Origin: Ridgeia piscesae
Taxonomy: Eukaryota > Annelida > Polychaeta > Sabellida > Siboglinidae
Assembly: GCA_025642075.2 (NCBI GenBank)
Contig: JAODUO010000074.1
Span: 405,001-469,000 of the forward strand
Direction of reading: 5' to 3'
DNA length: 64,000 bases
How positions within the stretch are numbered: the first letter of the stretch is position 1; each line of letters opens with the position of its first letter. Position numbers and translations under genes: made by a program. The notes below the pieces were generated by a model. That model worked only from the letters and a program-made list of their open reading frames with translations. It had not been told where the DNA came from and ran no database searches. Shown here piece after piece: positions 22,901 to 37,900 of the stretch.

Positions 22901-25900
22901 GATTAGGGTCCCTTTACTGAACGACATATTAACACATCGGTAGCACCTCGCAGTCCTCGCTGATAGAACTCTCAGTTAACAGAATAACACTGCGATGAGT
23001 TGTATGTGTTGACCATACATGATATGCTCATGTCCTTCATGAGCATCCAGTTAAGACTTTGGACAACTGCCAACCTGCTACAGCTTCGCTACGCTAGCAT
23101 AACCCCAGATGGTTAGAACACATACCTTGGTTACCATGGCAGCAACGAGAGACGCCAGTTTCCATGTACTTGGCGCTATCTGTACCATCTGGTAGACACT
23201 GGCAAGGAACACATCTTCGTCTTCGTCTGCGTGATGCTGTGCAGTCAACCAGAACCCCAGCAGCAGCTTTAAGAAACAAACCAAGTCACGCATGACGAAA
23301 CCGACACTTCTTCAGACATCTAACACTCCAATGAAATCTAGCATGTGTCAAATTAAACAATCAGTCCACACAGTAGGTTCTTAGTATGCTTTTATTCTGA
23401 CACGTTTTTACAACTGCAGCTATGCTGCACATAAAACAACACTGTATTAGTAACTGCCGATGTAACTTGATGATTAGGAATACAACTGACTTCTGTCAGT
23501 GTAGATTCAAATTAATCGTAGTAGCATCAAGCCATGTTCTGTTAGCTGCTAATTTTACTACCAGCAAGACAACATCAAACAATTATCAGAATCACACAGG
23601 AATAAATTTCATATGAAACTATACAGTTTATTTTTCAACACTACCAACGATGTCAGATAGAATATGCACCCATAAAAAATTGACCTGGGGTCCATATTCA
23701 ATTATAGATTTTTATTATGATAAAGAGTTCATTTGGCAGTAAAATGACGCCTCATTCATAATTTTATGATATGTATTTACCGAGTTATACTTTTTACTAT
23801 AACAGTATGCAACAAAGGATTTTCGCTGGCCGGTCGCAGGTTAACATCCACCTCTCTTTAACACCCACCTCTCTTTAATGGCCACCTTCTTTAATGCACA
23901 CCTCCCTTTAACACCCACCTCTCTTTAGCAGCCACATCTTTTTAACACCCACCTCTCTTTAACAACCACATCCATTAAGTGCTTACCTCTGTACAGCACG
24001 TCCTCTGTGACTTGGTCCAATCCTGCACCAGGAACGTTGTGGCGAGAACAAGGAATGTTGGTGAATGACAGGCGATATCATCCGCCTCGATGTCCTGTAG
24101 AATTTTCACGGCGAGACAACACGGAACACGTCGACACTGCCAACAGGAGAGCGTCACTGAATAACGGTCATATGTGACATACATGACAAGTGCAACAAAC
24201 TGGGTGTCATCTTGGACAGGTCTGTTCTGTATGCGAGCAAAACAATACCTGTCTAGGCCACGTCTCATCAACTTTATCATTTCAAACAGCAATCACAGAA
24301 ATTCAGGCATTATAACCAACTGAATCTTTTGACCTCCAGTTTATGCTCCTTGGCAAATAATCTGCTACTATTTAAATAACAAATTTATGGTTGCTGTTGG
24401 CATTTTTAAAATATTTTTTTATTACCACTACCATACACTCTGCAGTTACTACACATGCTTACAATTTGATGACTAATACAGTTTTAGCAATTATTACCTC
24501 ACTTTCAGACTTTTTACTATTCTGTTCATTTATGACTACCCAGGGGGGTATGTACTGGTTGTATTACAGTATCTCTGTTTCATTACATTTGACAATACAC
24601 AAATAATCGAGCAATGCAACATGTACTGACCTGTTCATGGAAGGTTTCCTGGTCACTGTTGGTGCACAGAAGAGTGAGGTGCATGCGATGTATGAACACG
24701 TCGTCTGCGAAGATGGGACTGCGCATGCACCACGTGCACAGGTTGAGCGCGAATGCCTCACAACCACTCTCGAGTAACATGTTAATGCGCAGACGAAGTA
24801 GTTCAGGGAATTCACCGCTGCGGAGGTATGTCAAGGCTGCGGAAATAATAAATAAATATAATCGAGCTTGGACATGTGTACATATAAGTTTTAAATAATG
24901 CCGAATGATACTGCAATTCACCATTTCATTCGCAGTTTACAAATTAACATTTTTGGCGAACCAGTGAAATATGTTTCTCGCAGAGTTAGCAAAATCAAAG
25001 ATTTACTATTACCATACCATTTCAGCATAGTATTACACTTATCTTTCCTATTTAGCTGCACTAAACATGTTTATTTTAGGCCAGGCCTGCAATTTACAAC
25101 CCAGCGAAGGTGCTGGTTTGCAGAAGCCAATGCAGACTGGGAAAAGAGAAATAGATGTCAATGTCTGATGTCAATGCAAAACAAAATGCGTGAATCTACA
25201 TGTACTCTACCAATAGTTAAATACCAGTAATACCCGTAAACATAACAACTGTTCACATAACAAATACTAATACAATAACAATTATTAATGCATCTCATTC
25301 AGATCTGCTTCACAGTTGTATGTTAAATTGATCGTTTCTCAACGGTCTTTCAAGATGCACCTGTGGAAGGTAAACATGAGAACTTCATGCACAAAACAGG
25401 TGACATTTATTACAGGGTTATTGTTAGCCATAGCACCCATTTTCACAGCGGATGCAAAAAATTTGGGCCCACGGCCAACCACATTATCAGAATCTGCATT
25501 ATATAATGATATGCGACTGCACCACCTTTAATGCTAAACAAAATGTGTGATTTTGTGACACTTCAGCCAACACCCACACTACACACCTCTGTTTTTGTCC
25601 ACTTCCTGTCCAGTCATCATGGCAGCCATTGTGGGGTGTGTCCAGTTGTTGATGATCAGATACTGAAGCACCAGGAAGAGGTGACCGATGGTGTATGTGC
25701 TCAACTGGTGATAGGTGGCGCTGACGGCGGTCGTGAATGTTCTCTTCGGGCCGCCTTCGTCGTCCGGCAGCTGGTTGAAGTCAGCGCCAAGAACGAACCG
25801 GGAGCATTCCCTGGAAAAGGGAAGACAGGTGAAATGAAAAGGTAAGTAACATAAGGTAAGTCCCTGTGACTGCTCACAGCAGTTGACACTTTATTCCATG

Positions 25901-28900
25901 GCAGACCTGCTGTAATGAACGATATCACAAATTCTCTGGGAAACATTCAGCCATGCTGCAATTAATGCACAAGTTCTCATGATTACAATCATGACCATCC
26001 AGTGGAGTCAACGACAACGACAAACAAGCAAAGTACAACTTATTCAGTGAACTATGGACATGTTTGCACAGGACATCTGCCAGGGGTAGTGTACCCAACT
26101 AGCTCGCAAGGCTGGCTGCTCGAAAATATGCTTAATCCAAGCATGTCTTTAGAGCAGTATGTTACCATCTAGATATCACACCTAACTGCTCACAACAAGT
26201 AGGTGTTTTCATGATCATTTATAATATAACATCGATGGAACTGCACTCACATGAATATAAAGTGTCCCAGCCTATCGATGGCTTCATCACAGATGTCACA
26301 CCCCAGTCGCAGCTGGCCGTAGCTTTTAAGGGCATGTTTCAGTCCTGTCAGCTTTTCTGTGGTGATAGGCTCAGGACTCTGTAGAAACTGTGGCAGTGCC
26401 TACAAAAACAACACTCCCAGTCATCCACAGAGCTCTCAACAGTCAACACGTGTCTAGGAATATAATGTTCTCTCCCATTACACAGATTCCCTGACGCTGG
26501 TATTTCTGGGAGGCAGCCAAGTGAGGCTAGCTTCCAACATAAGCCTCTCTTGTAGATACATTTTCTTCAATATATATAACAATCATATCTGTCATATTTT
26601 TGATAACTTAAAGGGGCTCTTTGGGACACAAAGGGATTCTTTTGTGAGCCTAATTATACTGCAATGGCATTCCTTGATAACGTACAATTCTGTAATGTGG
26701 AAATATTCTAATTAATATAGCTATTTTATGTAACCCTATGCCTTCAATTCATTACAACTATTTTTTATTAATCACCAATGACCTTGACATTATATCGAAA
26801 AAGAATCTCTTTCATTGCCCAAATAACTTGGCGTATCCAGATTTCTAGTTTGTCAAACCCAAACTAGAAACCCGGATATGCCCATGTTATGGTTATTAGT
26901 GACTAATAGTTATTAATGATTAATAAAACATAATTCTAATGAAATAAAGGCAAATAATTACATACAATAATTACATTACCAGTATTGTGTATAATAAAAT
27001 GTCTACTTTAAAGTTCTCAAAGAATCCCTTTTTATTATAATTCGGAACACCAAAGAATCCCTTTGAAGTTACTATTTAACAAAATGAGTTGTATGTCAGT
27101 GAACTTGATTTCGAGAAAACACGATGGAAACATGCAACAATGATTTTCGATGATTTTTTCTCACCAAAGCATGTTTAATATCTTTTGTGTCAATTGGCAA
27201 TGCTTATTTATCATTTATATTACTATTTAGTACATTTTATAGCCTTTTTAGAAAGACTACGTAACATTTCTGGCATGAATTTCGTAAAACAGAACCGATA
27301 AATCGCACATGTTCAACTCGCATTCTTTAGGGTTTCCCTCAAAACATGGCAGACATACTTGGTACTACGGGAAAGCCCAGAATGCCCTCTTTCAGACTGA
27401 CTAATGTCAACTTTAACCAATAGCAGCGCTTATCCAAGGGACCTATCTGTAAACAAACATCACTGGAAACGGGGCGTAGTTGACAGCAGGCCACTGATTG
27501 GTATAGAGCTGTGAGCACTCACTAACTGTAAATAAGCGTGATCGGTCGGGTCGCGGCTACAAAACATTACTAAATACTTGGATTATGTTGTAATAATTTC
27601 AGTAAACAAATAGCATGATATATCTTCAACAACGAACATGAGTTGTGAGTTTATTCTGATAGCATCAAATGAAGAAATAGACACAAAGCGGCCGACTTTG
27701 GAATGACGACATATTCCATCATGTGCTTACGTGACCGCGAACTTCAAGTGTGTTTTTCTCCATTTGAAACTTTCTACCCATGGTATGTTCAGTGCCCAAT
27801 AATTTTGGCTATGTATGAGCTACGTCCATGATTTTATACCGTTGGAAAGCATAATGTATCTTCTTTCCAATTATTTGACTAACTCAATGGTTTCTATTTG
27901 TTTGACTTCCTTCATTAGAACATGTCACAAATAACTGAGCTACCTGCTGCTGAAAAAAAGAGAACACAAAAAATTGAAATATGTTGGTGGGACCAGTTTC
28001 AAGAAGCATTCAGATCATACAAATGTTTGTACAAAGGTTCTCAATTTTCAGCATCTTTATGTTGCACATATTCAGATCATATTTGATCTTCAGTTAGTAA
28101 AATAAAGTGGCTCTTTGAACAGTAACAAAAGCCACAGATTACTACTAGGGGTCAAACTCACAGCTTGTACAACTTTATGTATGAAATAAAAAGTTTATGT
28201 ACTCTTATATTTACATGTCTACTGCACAGGTGACATAGGTGTATTTGATTTTTGAAACTGAAGTATTCAATAAAATATACTGTTTAGTCTTAGTTCCGTG
28301 CACAAACTGAACTGGATGTTATCGTAGCTGCATGTAGAGACCCAACCACCTGACATTTGGACAGGTAAAACCCATTTTGGACAGGTAAAATGGAGCAAAA
28401 AGGGTCTACCAAGATCATAGGTACTGTCAGCTATGCTTTGAAAATGAGCGTCACACATGTGTTTGTGGTTTACTTTAGGCCATAAATCCCCATAATACAT
28501 ATTTCAACATGTGCCTAGTGACTACCAACACATTTTGACTGTTTTTTTAATTAAAACCCTGGATATCTCGGAAACAAAATGAATGCATTCATGTGTGTGG
28601 TCACAAAGGTGCTATCACTGCACCATTACTAACCAAATATCCTGATCAAGTTTGTAGGAAAACACAATGAAACAAATAACCTTCTTTTGACATTATTTAT
28701 ACAGCTGTGAATGCCCTGAGTTTCCCTTGGAGATAGGGCAATGGTATCATATTTTTAGCTGACTGATTTTGTGTCATTATTGTGGTTTCCGTACGTGATT
28801 CACTTGTATCGCCTGTATTTAATAATTAAATTGAATAATGCTCACATTTTCTACCTGTCACTGGCCAACTAATGATCAAGTTATAAGTCTTCTCAATGAC

Positions 28901-31900
28901 AAGATGACAAAAATGATAAAATGTCAACAACTACAAAAAATTACACATTTCTATCAAAAATGTACGTTTTTATCAGCATGAATGTTGCTACCGGATTCGG
29001 TCCAATTCATAGTACACCTGTAGTAACTAAAGTTTGAGATACCTTTCTGATTCCTTCCGATTCCTCTACAGAGCTTCGACCACTGATTACTCAGTCATCA
29101 TGTGACTCTGTTGTTGGTTGTCAGTAATCAGCAGTCAATTTTCCTGACATCTCGACGGGTCGTAACCGAATCTTGAATTTGGGCAAGTTGTGTGTTAAGT
29201 TGTGCCTGACACTACTCTGACTTCTATTACACATTTGTTTGACAAGTTGTGTGTTAAGTTGTGCCTGACACTACTCTGACTTCTATTACACATTTGTTTG
29301 ACAAGTTGTGTGTTAAGTTGTGCCTGACACTACTCTGACTTCTATTACACATTTGTTTGACAAGTTGTGTGTTAAGTTGTGCCTGACACTACTCTGACTT
29401 CTGTTACACATTTGCTTGACAAGTTGTGTGTTAAGTTGTGCCTGACACTACTCTGACTTCTATTACACATTTGTTTGACAAGTTGTGTGTTAAGTTGTGC
29501 CTGACACTACTCTGACTTCTATTACACATTTGTTTGACAAGTTGTGTGTTAAGTTGTGCCTGACACTACTCTGACTTCTATTACACATTTGTTTGACAAG
29601 TTGTGTGTTAAGTTGTGCCTGACACTACTCTGACTTCTATTACACATTTGTTTGACAAGTTGTGTGTTAAGTTGTGCCTGACACTACTCTGACTTCTATT
29701 ACACATTTGTTTGACAAGTTGTGTGTTAAGTTGTGCCTGACACTACTCTGACTTCTATTACACATTTGTTTGACAAGTTGTGTGTTAAGTTGTGCCTGAC
29801 ACTACTCTGACTTCTATTACACATTTGCTTGACAAGTTGTGTGTTAAGTTGTGCCTGACACTACTCTGACTTCTATTACACATTTGTTTGACAAGTTGTG
29901 TGTTAAGTTGTGCCTGACACTACTCTGACTTCTATTACACATTTGTTTGACAAGTTGTGTGTTAAGTTGTGCCTGACACTACTCTGACTTCTATTACACA
30001 TTTGTTTGACAAGTTGTGTGTTAAGTTGTGCCTGACACTACTCTGACTTCTATTACACATTTGCTTGACAAGTTGTGTGTTAAGTTGTGCCTGACACTAC
30101 TCTGACTTCTATTACACATTTGTTTGACAAGTTGTGTGTTAAGTTGTGCCTGACACTACTCTGACTTCTATTACACATTTGTTTGACAAGTTGTGTGTTA
30201 AGTTGTGCCTGACACTACTCTGACTTCTATTACACATTTGTTTGACAAGTTGTGTGTTAAGTTGTGCCTGACACTACTCTGACTTCTGTTACACATTTGT
30301 TTGACAAGTTGTGTGTTAAGTTGTGCCTGACACTACTCTGACTTCTATTACACATTTGCTTGACAAGTTGTGTGTTAAGTTGTGCCTGACACTACTCTGA
30401 CTTCTATTACACATTTGTTTGACAAGTTGTGTGTTAAGTTGTGCCTGACACTACTCTGACTTCTATTACACATTTGTTTGACAAGTTGTGTGTTAAGTTG
30501 TGCCTGACACTACTCTGACTTCTATTACACATTTGTTTGACAAGTTGTGTGTTAAGTTGTGCCTGACACTACTCTGACTTCTATTACACATTTGTTTTAC
30601 AAGTTGTGTGTTAAGTTGTGCCTGACACTACTCTGACTTCTGTTACACATTTGTTTGACAAGTTGTGTGTTAAGTTGTGCCTGACACTACTCTGACTTCT
30701 ATTACACATTTGTTTTACAAGTTGTGTGTTAAGTTGTGCCTGACACTACTCTGACTTCTGTTACACATTTGTTTGACAAGTTGTGTGTTAAGTTGTGCCT
30801 GACACTACTCTGACTTCTATTACACATTTGTTTGACAAGTTGTGTGTTAAGTTGTGCCTGACACTACTCTGACTTCTATTACACATTTGTTTGACAAGTT
30901 GTGTGTTAAGTTGTGCCTGACACTACTCTGACTTCTGTTACACATTTGTTTGACAAGTTGTGTGTTAAGTTGTGCCTGACACTACTCTGACTTCTATTAC
31001 ACATTTGCTTGACAAGTTGTGTGTTAAGTTGTGCCTGACACTACTCTGACTTCTATTACACATTTGTTTGACAAGTTGTGTGTTAAGTTGTGCCTGACAC
31101 TACTCTGACTTCTGTTACACATTTGTTTGACAAGTTGTGTGTTAAGTTGTGCCTGACACTACTCTGACTTCTATTACACATTTGTTTGACAAGTTGTGTG
31201 TTAAGTTGTGCCTGACACTACTCTGACTTCTGTTACACATTTGTTTGACAAGTTGTGTGTTAAGTTGTGCCTGACACTACTCTGACTTCTATTACACATT
31301 TGTTTGACAAGTTGTGTGTTAAGTTGTGCCTGACACTACTCTGACTTCTGTTACACATTTGTTTGACAAGTTGTGTGTTAAGTTGTGCCTGACACTACTC
31401 TGACTTCTATTACACATTTGTTTGACAAGTTGTGTGTTAAGTTGTGCCTGACACTACTCTGACTTCTATTACACATTTGTTTGACAAGTTGTGTGTTAAG
31501 TTGTGCCTGACACTACTCTGACTTCTATTACACATTTGTTTGACAAGTTGTGTGTTAAGTTGTGCCTGACACTACTCTGACTTCTATTACACATTTGTTT
31601 GACAAGTTGTGTGTTAAGTTGTGCCTGACACTACTCTGACTTCTATTACACATTTGTTTGACAAGTTGTGTGTTAAGTTGTGCCTGACACTACTCTGACT
31701 TCTATTACACATTTGTTTGACAAGTTGTGTGTTAAGTTGTGCCTGACACTACTCTGACTTCTATTACACATTTGTTTGACAAGTTGTGTGTTAAGTTGTG
31801 CCTGACACTACTCTGACTTCTATTACACATTTGTTTGACAAGTTGTGTGTTAAGTTGTGCCTGACACTACTCTGACTTCTATTACACATTTGTTTTACAA

Positions 31901-34900
31901 GTTGTGTGTTAAGTTGTGCCTGACACTACTCTGACTTCTGTTACACATTTGTTTGACAAGTTGTGTGTTAAGTTGTGCCTGACACTACTCTGACTTCTAT
32001 TACACATTTGCTTGACAAGTTGTGTGTTAAGTTGTGCCTGACACTACTCTGACTTCTGTTACACATTTGTTTGACAAGTTGTGTGTTAAGTTGTGCCTGA
32101 CACTACTCTGACTTCTATTACACATTTGCTTGACAAGTTGTGTGTTAAGTTGTGCCTGACACTACTCTGACTTCTATTACACATTTGTTTGACAAGTTGT
32201 GTGTTAAGTTGTGCCTGACACTACTCTGACTTCTGTTACACATTTGTTTGACAAGTTGTGTGTTAAGTTGTGCCTGACACTACTCTGACTTCTATTACAC
32301 ATTTGTTTGACAAGTTGTGTGTTAAGTTGTGCCTGACACTACTCTGACTTCTGTTACACATTTGTTTGACAAGTTGTGTGTTAAGTTGTGCCTGACACTA
32401 CTCTGACTTCTATTACACATTTGTTTGACAAGTTGTGTGTTAAGTTGTGCCTGACACTACTCTGACTTCTGTTACACATTTGTTTGACAAGTTGTGTGTT
32501 AAGTTGTGCCTGACACTACTCTGACTTCTATTACACATTTGTTTGACAAGTTGTGTGTTAAGTTGTGCCTGACACTACTCTGACTTCTATTACACATTTG
32601 TTTGACAAGTTGTGTGTTAAGTTGTGCCTGACACTACTCTGACTTCTATTACACATTTGTTTGACAAGTTGTGTGTTAAGTTGTGCCTGACACTACTCTG
32701 ACTTCTATTACACATTTGTTTGACAAGTTGTGTGTTAAGTTGTGCCTGACACTACTCTGACTTCTATTACACATTTGTTTGACAAGTTGTGTGTTAAGTT
32801 GTGCCTGACACTACTCTGACTTCTATTACACATTTGTTTGACAAGTTGTGTGTTAAGTTGTGCCTGACACTACTCTGACTTCTATTACACATTTGTTTGA
32901 CAAGTTGTGTGTTAAGTTGTGCCTGACACTACTCTGACTTCTATTACACATTTGTTTGACAAGTTGTGTGTTAAGTTGTGCCTGACACTACTCTGACTTC
33001 TATTACACATTTGTTTGACAAGTTGTGTGTTAAGTTGTGCCTGACACTACTCTGACTTCTATTACACATTTGTTTGACAAGTTGTGTGTTAAGTTGTGCC
33101 TGACACTACTCTGACTTCTATTACACATTTGTTTGACAAGTTGTGTGTTAAGTTGTGCCTGACACTACTCTGACTTCTATTACACATTTGTTTGACAAGT
33201 TGTGTGTTAAGTTGTGCCTGACACTACTCTGACTTCTATTACACATTTGCTTGACAAGTTGTGTGTTAAGTTGTGCCTGACACTACTCTGACTTCTATTA
33301 CACATTTGTTTGACAAGTTGTGTGTTAAGTTGTGCCTGACACTACTCTGACTTCTATTACACATTTGTTTGACAAGTTGTGTGTTAAGTTGTGCCTGACA
33401 CTACTCTGACTTCTATTACACATTTGTTTGACAAGTTGTGTGTTAAGTTGTGCCTGACACTACTCTGACTTCTATTACACATTTGTTTGACAAGTTGTGT
33501 GTTAAGTTGTGCCTGACACTACTCTGACTTCTATTACACATTTGTTTGACAAGTTGTGTGTTAAGTTGTGCCTGACACTACTCTGACTTCTATTACACAT
33601 TTGTTTGACAAGTTGTGTGTTAAGTTGTGCCTGACACTACTCTGACTTCTATTACACATTTGTTTGACAAGTTGTGTGTTAAGTTGTGCCTGACACTACT
33701 CTGACTTCTATTACACATTTGTTTGACAAGTTGTGTGTTAAGTTGTGCCTGACACTACTCTGACTTCTATTACACATTTGTTTTACAAGTTGTGTGTTAA
33801 GTTGTGCCTGACACTACTCTGACTTCTATTACACATTTGTTTGACAAGTTGTGTGTTAAGTTGTGCCTGACACTACTCTGACTTCTGTTACACATTTGTT
33901 TGACAAGTTGTGTGTTAAGTTGTGCCTGACACTACTCTGACTTCTGTTACACATTTGTTTGACAAGTTGTGTGTTAAGTTGTGCCTGACACTACTCTGAC
34001 TTCTGTTACACATTTGTTTGACAAGTTGTGTGTTAAGTTGTGCCTGACACTACTCTGACTTCTATTACACATTTGTTTGACAAGTTGTGTGTTAAGTTGT
34101 GCCTGACACTACTCTGACTTCTGTTACACATTTGTTTGACAAGTTGTGTGTTAAGTTGTGCCTGACACTACTCTGACTTCTGTTACACATTTGTTTGACA
34201 AGTTGTGTGTTAAGTTGTGCCTGACACTACTCTGACTTCTGTTACACATTTGTTTGACAAGTTGTGTGTTAAGTTGTGCCTGACACTACTCTGACTTCTA
34301 TTACACATTTGTTTGACAAGTTGTGTGTTAAGTTGTGCCTGACACTACTCTGACTTCTATTACACATTTGTTTTACAAGTTGTGTGTTAAGTTGTGCCTG
34401 ACACTACTCTGACTTCTGTTACACATTTGTTTGACAAGTTGTGTGTTAAGTTGTGCCTGACACTACTCTGACTTCTATTACACATTTGTTTGACAAGTTG
34501 TGTGTTAAGTTGTGCCTGACACTACTCTGACTTCTATTACACATTTGTTTGACAAGTTGTGTGTTAAGTTGTGCCTGACACTACTCTGACTTCTATTACA
34601 CATTTGTTTGACAAGTTGTGTGTTAAGTTGTGCCTGACACTACTCTGACTTCTATTACACATTTGTTTGACAAGTTGTGTGTTAAGTTGTGCCTGACACT
34701 ACTCTGACTTCTATTACACATTTGTTTGACAAGTTGTGTGTTAAGTTGTGCCTGACACTACTCTGACTTCTATTACACATTTGTTTGACAAGTTGTGTGT
34801 TAAGTTGTGCCTGACACTACTCTGACTTCTATTACACATTTGTTTGACAAGTTGTGTGTTAAGTTGTGCCTGACACTACTCTGACTTCTATTACACATTT

Positions 34901-37900
34901 GCTTGACAAGTTGTGTGTTAAGTTGTGCCTGACACTACTCTGACTTCTATTACACATTTGTTTGACAAGTTGTGTGTTAAGTTGTGCCTGACACTACTCT
35001 GACTTCTATTACACATTTGTTTGACAAGTTGTGTGTTAAGTTGTGCCTGACACTACTCTGACTTCTATTACACATTTGTTTGACAAGTTGTGTGTTAAGT
35101 TGTGCCTGACACTACTCTGACTTCTATTACACATTTGCTTGACAAGTTGTGTGTTAAGTTGTGCCTGACACTACTCTGACTTCTGTTACACATTTGTTTG
35201 ACAAGTTGTGTGTTAAGTTGTGCCTGACACTACTCTGACTTCTGTTACACATTTGTTTGACAAGTTGTGTGTTAAGTTGTGCCTGACACTACTCTGACTT
35301 CTGTTACACATTTGTTTGACAAGTTGTGTGTTAAGTTGTGCCTGACACTACTCTGACTTCTATTACACATTTGTTTGACAAGTTGTGTGTTAAGTTGTGC
35401 CTGACACTACTCTGACTTCTATTACACATTTGCTTGACAAGTTGTGTGTTAAGTTGTGCCTGACACTACTCTGACTTCTTTACACATTTGTTTTACAAGT
35501 TGTGTGTTAAGTTGTGCCTGACACTACTCTGACTTCTATTACACATTTGTTTGACAAGTTGTGTGTTAAGTTGTGCCTGACACTACTCTGACTTCTATTA
35601 CACATTTGCTTGACAAGTTGTGTGTTAAGTTGTGCCTGACACTACTCTGACTTCTGTTACACATTTGTTTGACAAGTTGTGTGTTAAGTTGTGCCTGACA
35701 CTACTCTGACTTCTATTACACATTTGCTTGACAAGTTGTGTGTTAAGTTGTGCCTGACACTACTCTGACTTCTATTACACATTTGTTTGACAAGTTGTGT
35801 GTTAAGTTGTGCCTGACACTACTCTGACTTCTATTACACATTTGTTTGACAAGTTGTGTGTTAAGTTGTGCCTGACACTACTCTGACTTCTATTACACAT
35901 TTGTTTGACAAGTTGTGTGTTAAGTTGTGCCTGACACTACTCTGACTTCTATTACACATTTGTTTGACAAGTTGTGTGTTAAGTTGTGCCTGACACTACT
36001 CTGACTTCTATTACACATTTGTTTGACAAGTTGTGTGTTAAGTTGTGCCTGACACTACTCTGACTTCTTTACACATTTGTTTTACAAGTTGTGTGTTAAG
36101 TTGTGCCTGACACTACTCTGACTTCTGTTACACATTTGTTTGACAAGTTGTGTGTTAAGTTGTGCCTGACACTACTCTGACTTCTATTACACATTTGCTT
36201 GACAAGTTGTGTGTTAAGTTGTGCCTGACACTACTCTGACTTCTATTACACATTTGCTTGACAAGTTGTGTGTTAAGTTGTGCCTGACACTACTCTGACT
36301 TCTATTACACATTTGTTTGACAAGTTGTGTGTTAAGTTGTGCCTGACACTACTCTGACTTCTATTACACATTTGTTTGACAAGTTGTGTGTTAAGTTGTG
36401 CCTGACACTACTCTGACTTCTATTACACATTTGTTTGACAAGTTGTGTGTTAAGTTGTGCCTGACACTACTCTGACTTCTATTACACATTCCCTGGGAAT
36501 GCAAGATAAACCGTTGTCTTGGTAACCTCAAGTAAGGGCCAGCCGGAAGTCACACTGATATATGATGAGATGTGCTGGTGGTCTTACACCCACGGACATC
36601 TGTTATGTAGGAAATACAATGACAGGAAAAGAAAAATGGAACAAAGTTAGAGGAAATATTTTAAATGGTTTTGGTTCTTTGCAATTTATTTGTTTAATAG
36701 CTCGAAATATTTAACAAAGTGGGTGAATACCGGTATTTGTTTTAATAATAAAAAATTAACTATAACAAATATATAATTATCAGGATTATTGACAATGTCA
36801 CATTTTCTTAGGAGCTACTATTTATCGGCCAAAATATGTAAGATTCTATCAGTTTTTTCGATCAGAATATTCATCAAACTTTAACATGTGACTTTACTTC
36901 TGCCCACCTCATCCACATGCAAACATATAGGGGGAGCATTGCATGGATGAGCCAACTTGGAATAGTTAACTCTCATGTGTGCTTAATTAATACACACCTC
37001 GTACACTTATTTTATTTCAGAAAAATCCCATACACACTGTATATTTGACATTACACATTTATTAGATGTACATATTTTCATTGGTAGAGAGGAGCGAAAT
37101 TGTTCTCTATTGCGGTACTGAGAAAGCATAGCATCATGTGGCGCCATCTTACAGCTAAGTTTGTATCAAATCTTATGCCATTCGGGTTTCCAGCAATCGC
37201 AGATTTTGATCAAAGTGTTAGACCATCATAATGTATTACAAGTCTGAATAGAGGAATCCTTAGCTTCCAAGAGCTCAGTATGGTATATTATCAGTTTAAA
37301 ACCCCCACTAATCCTGCATGCCGCCATGAGCTGAACCTCACCATCCAGTGATATTTCTAACCATGACTGGTGCACGGGTCTTATAAGACTATACATACAT
37401 ATTATATTTATATATATATATATATCATATAATACAGTGTATATGGGATATATATGTTTGTTCTATCTCTATAAAGTATAATTATTATCTATTACGCACA
37501 CAACCATAAACAAATTGTGATAGAAAATATAATACTAACTGATTCAAATGTAACAACAATTGTAATAGGACAATTTTAACTTGTAAATTTGGTAATAGTA
37601 GAAACTAAGTAATAGTATTAGATTTCATTGCACTGTAACTGACCTCCCCCCGCCTGGTTTCTACATAAACCTATGCCTCACAGTTACAGTGCAAACTGAC
37701 TGGATGTTGTTTCCATTTGACACACTATGCTATTACTTGGCCCAATATCTTTGTCACCCTATACCCTTATTAGGCACTGTGCTATTATTAGGTACGCGAG
37801 AGCATAATTATTGTATTTTAAACTATTTTTTCTGTCACTTCCATTTCCCATTTTATTCAATTCTAAAACAAAACACACATACCACTCTTTGAACGTAAAT

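Noticed and set aside
29182..36490. Could the regular array be a CRISPR array?
   Set aside because: Units are contiguous 59-bp copies without variable spacers, in a eukaryotic intron. It is a minisatellite.
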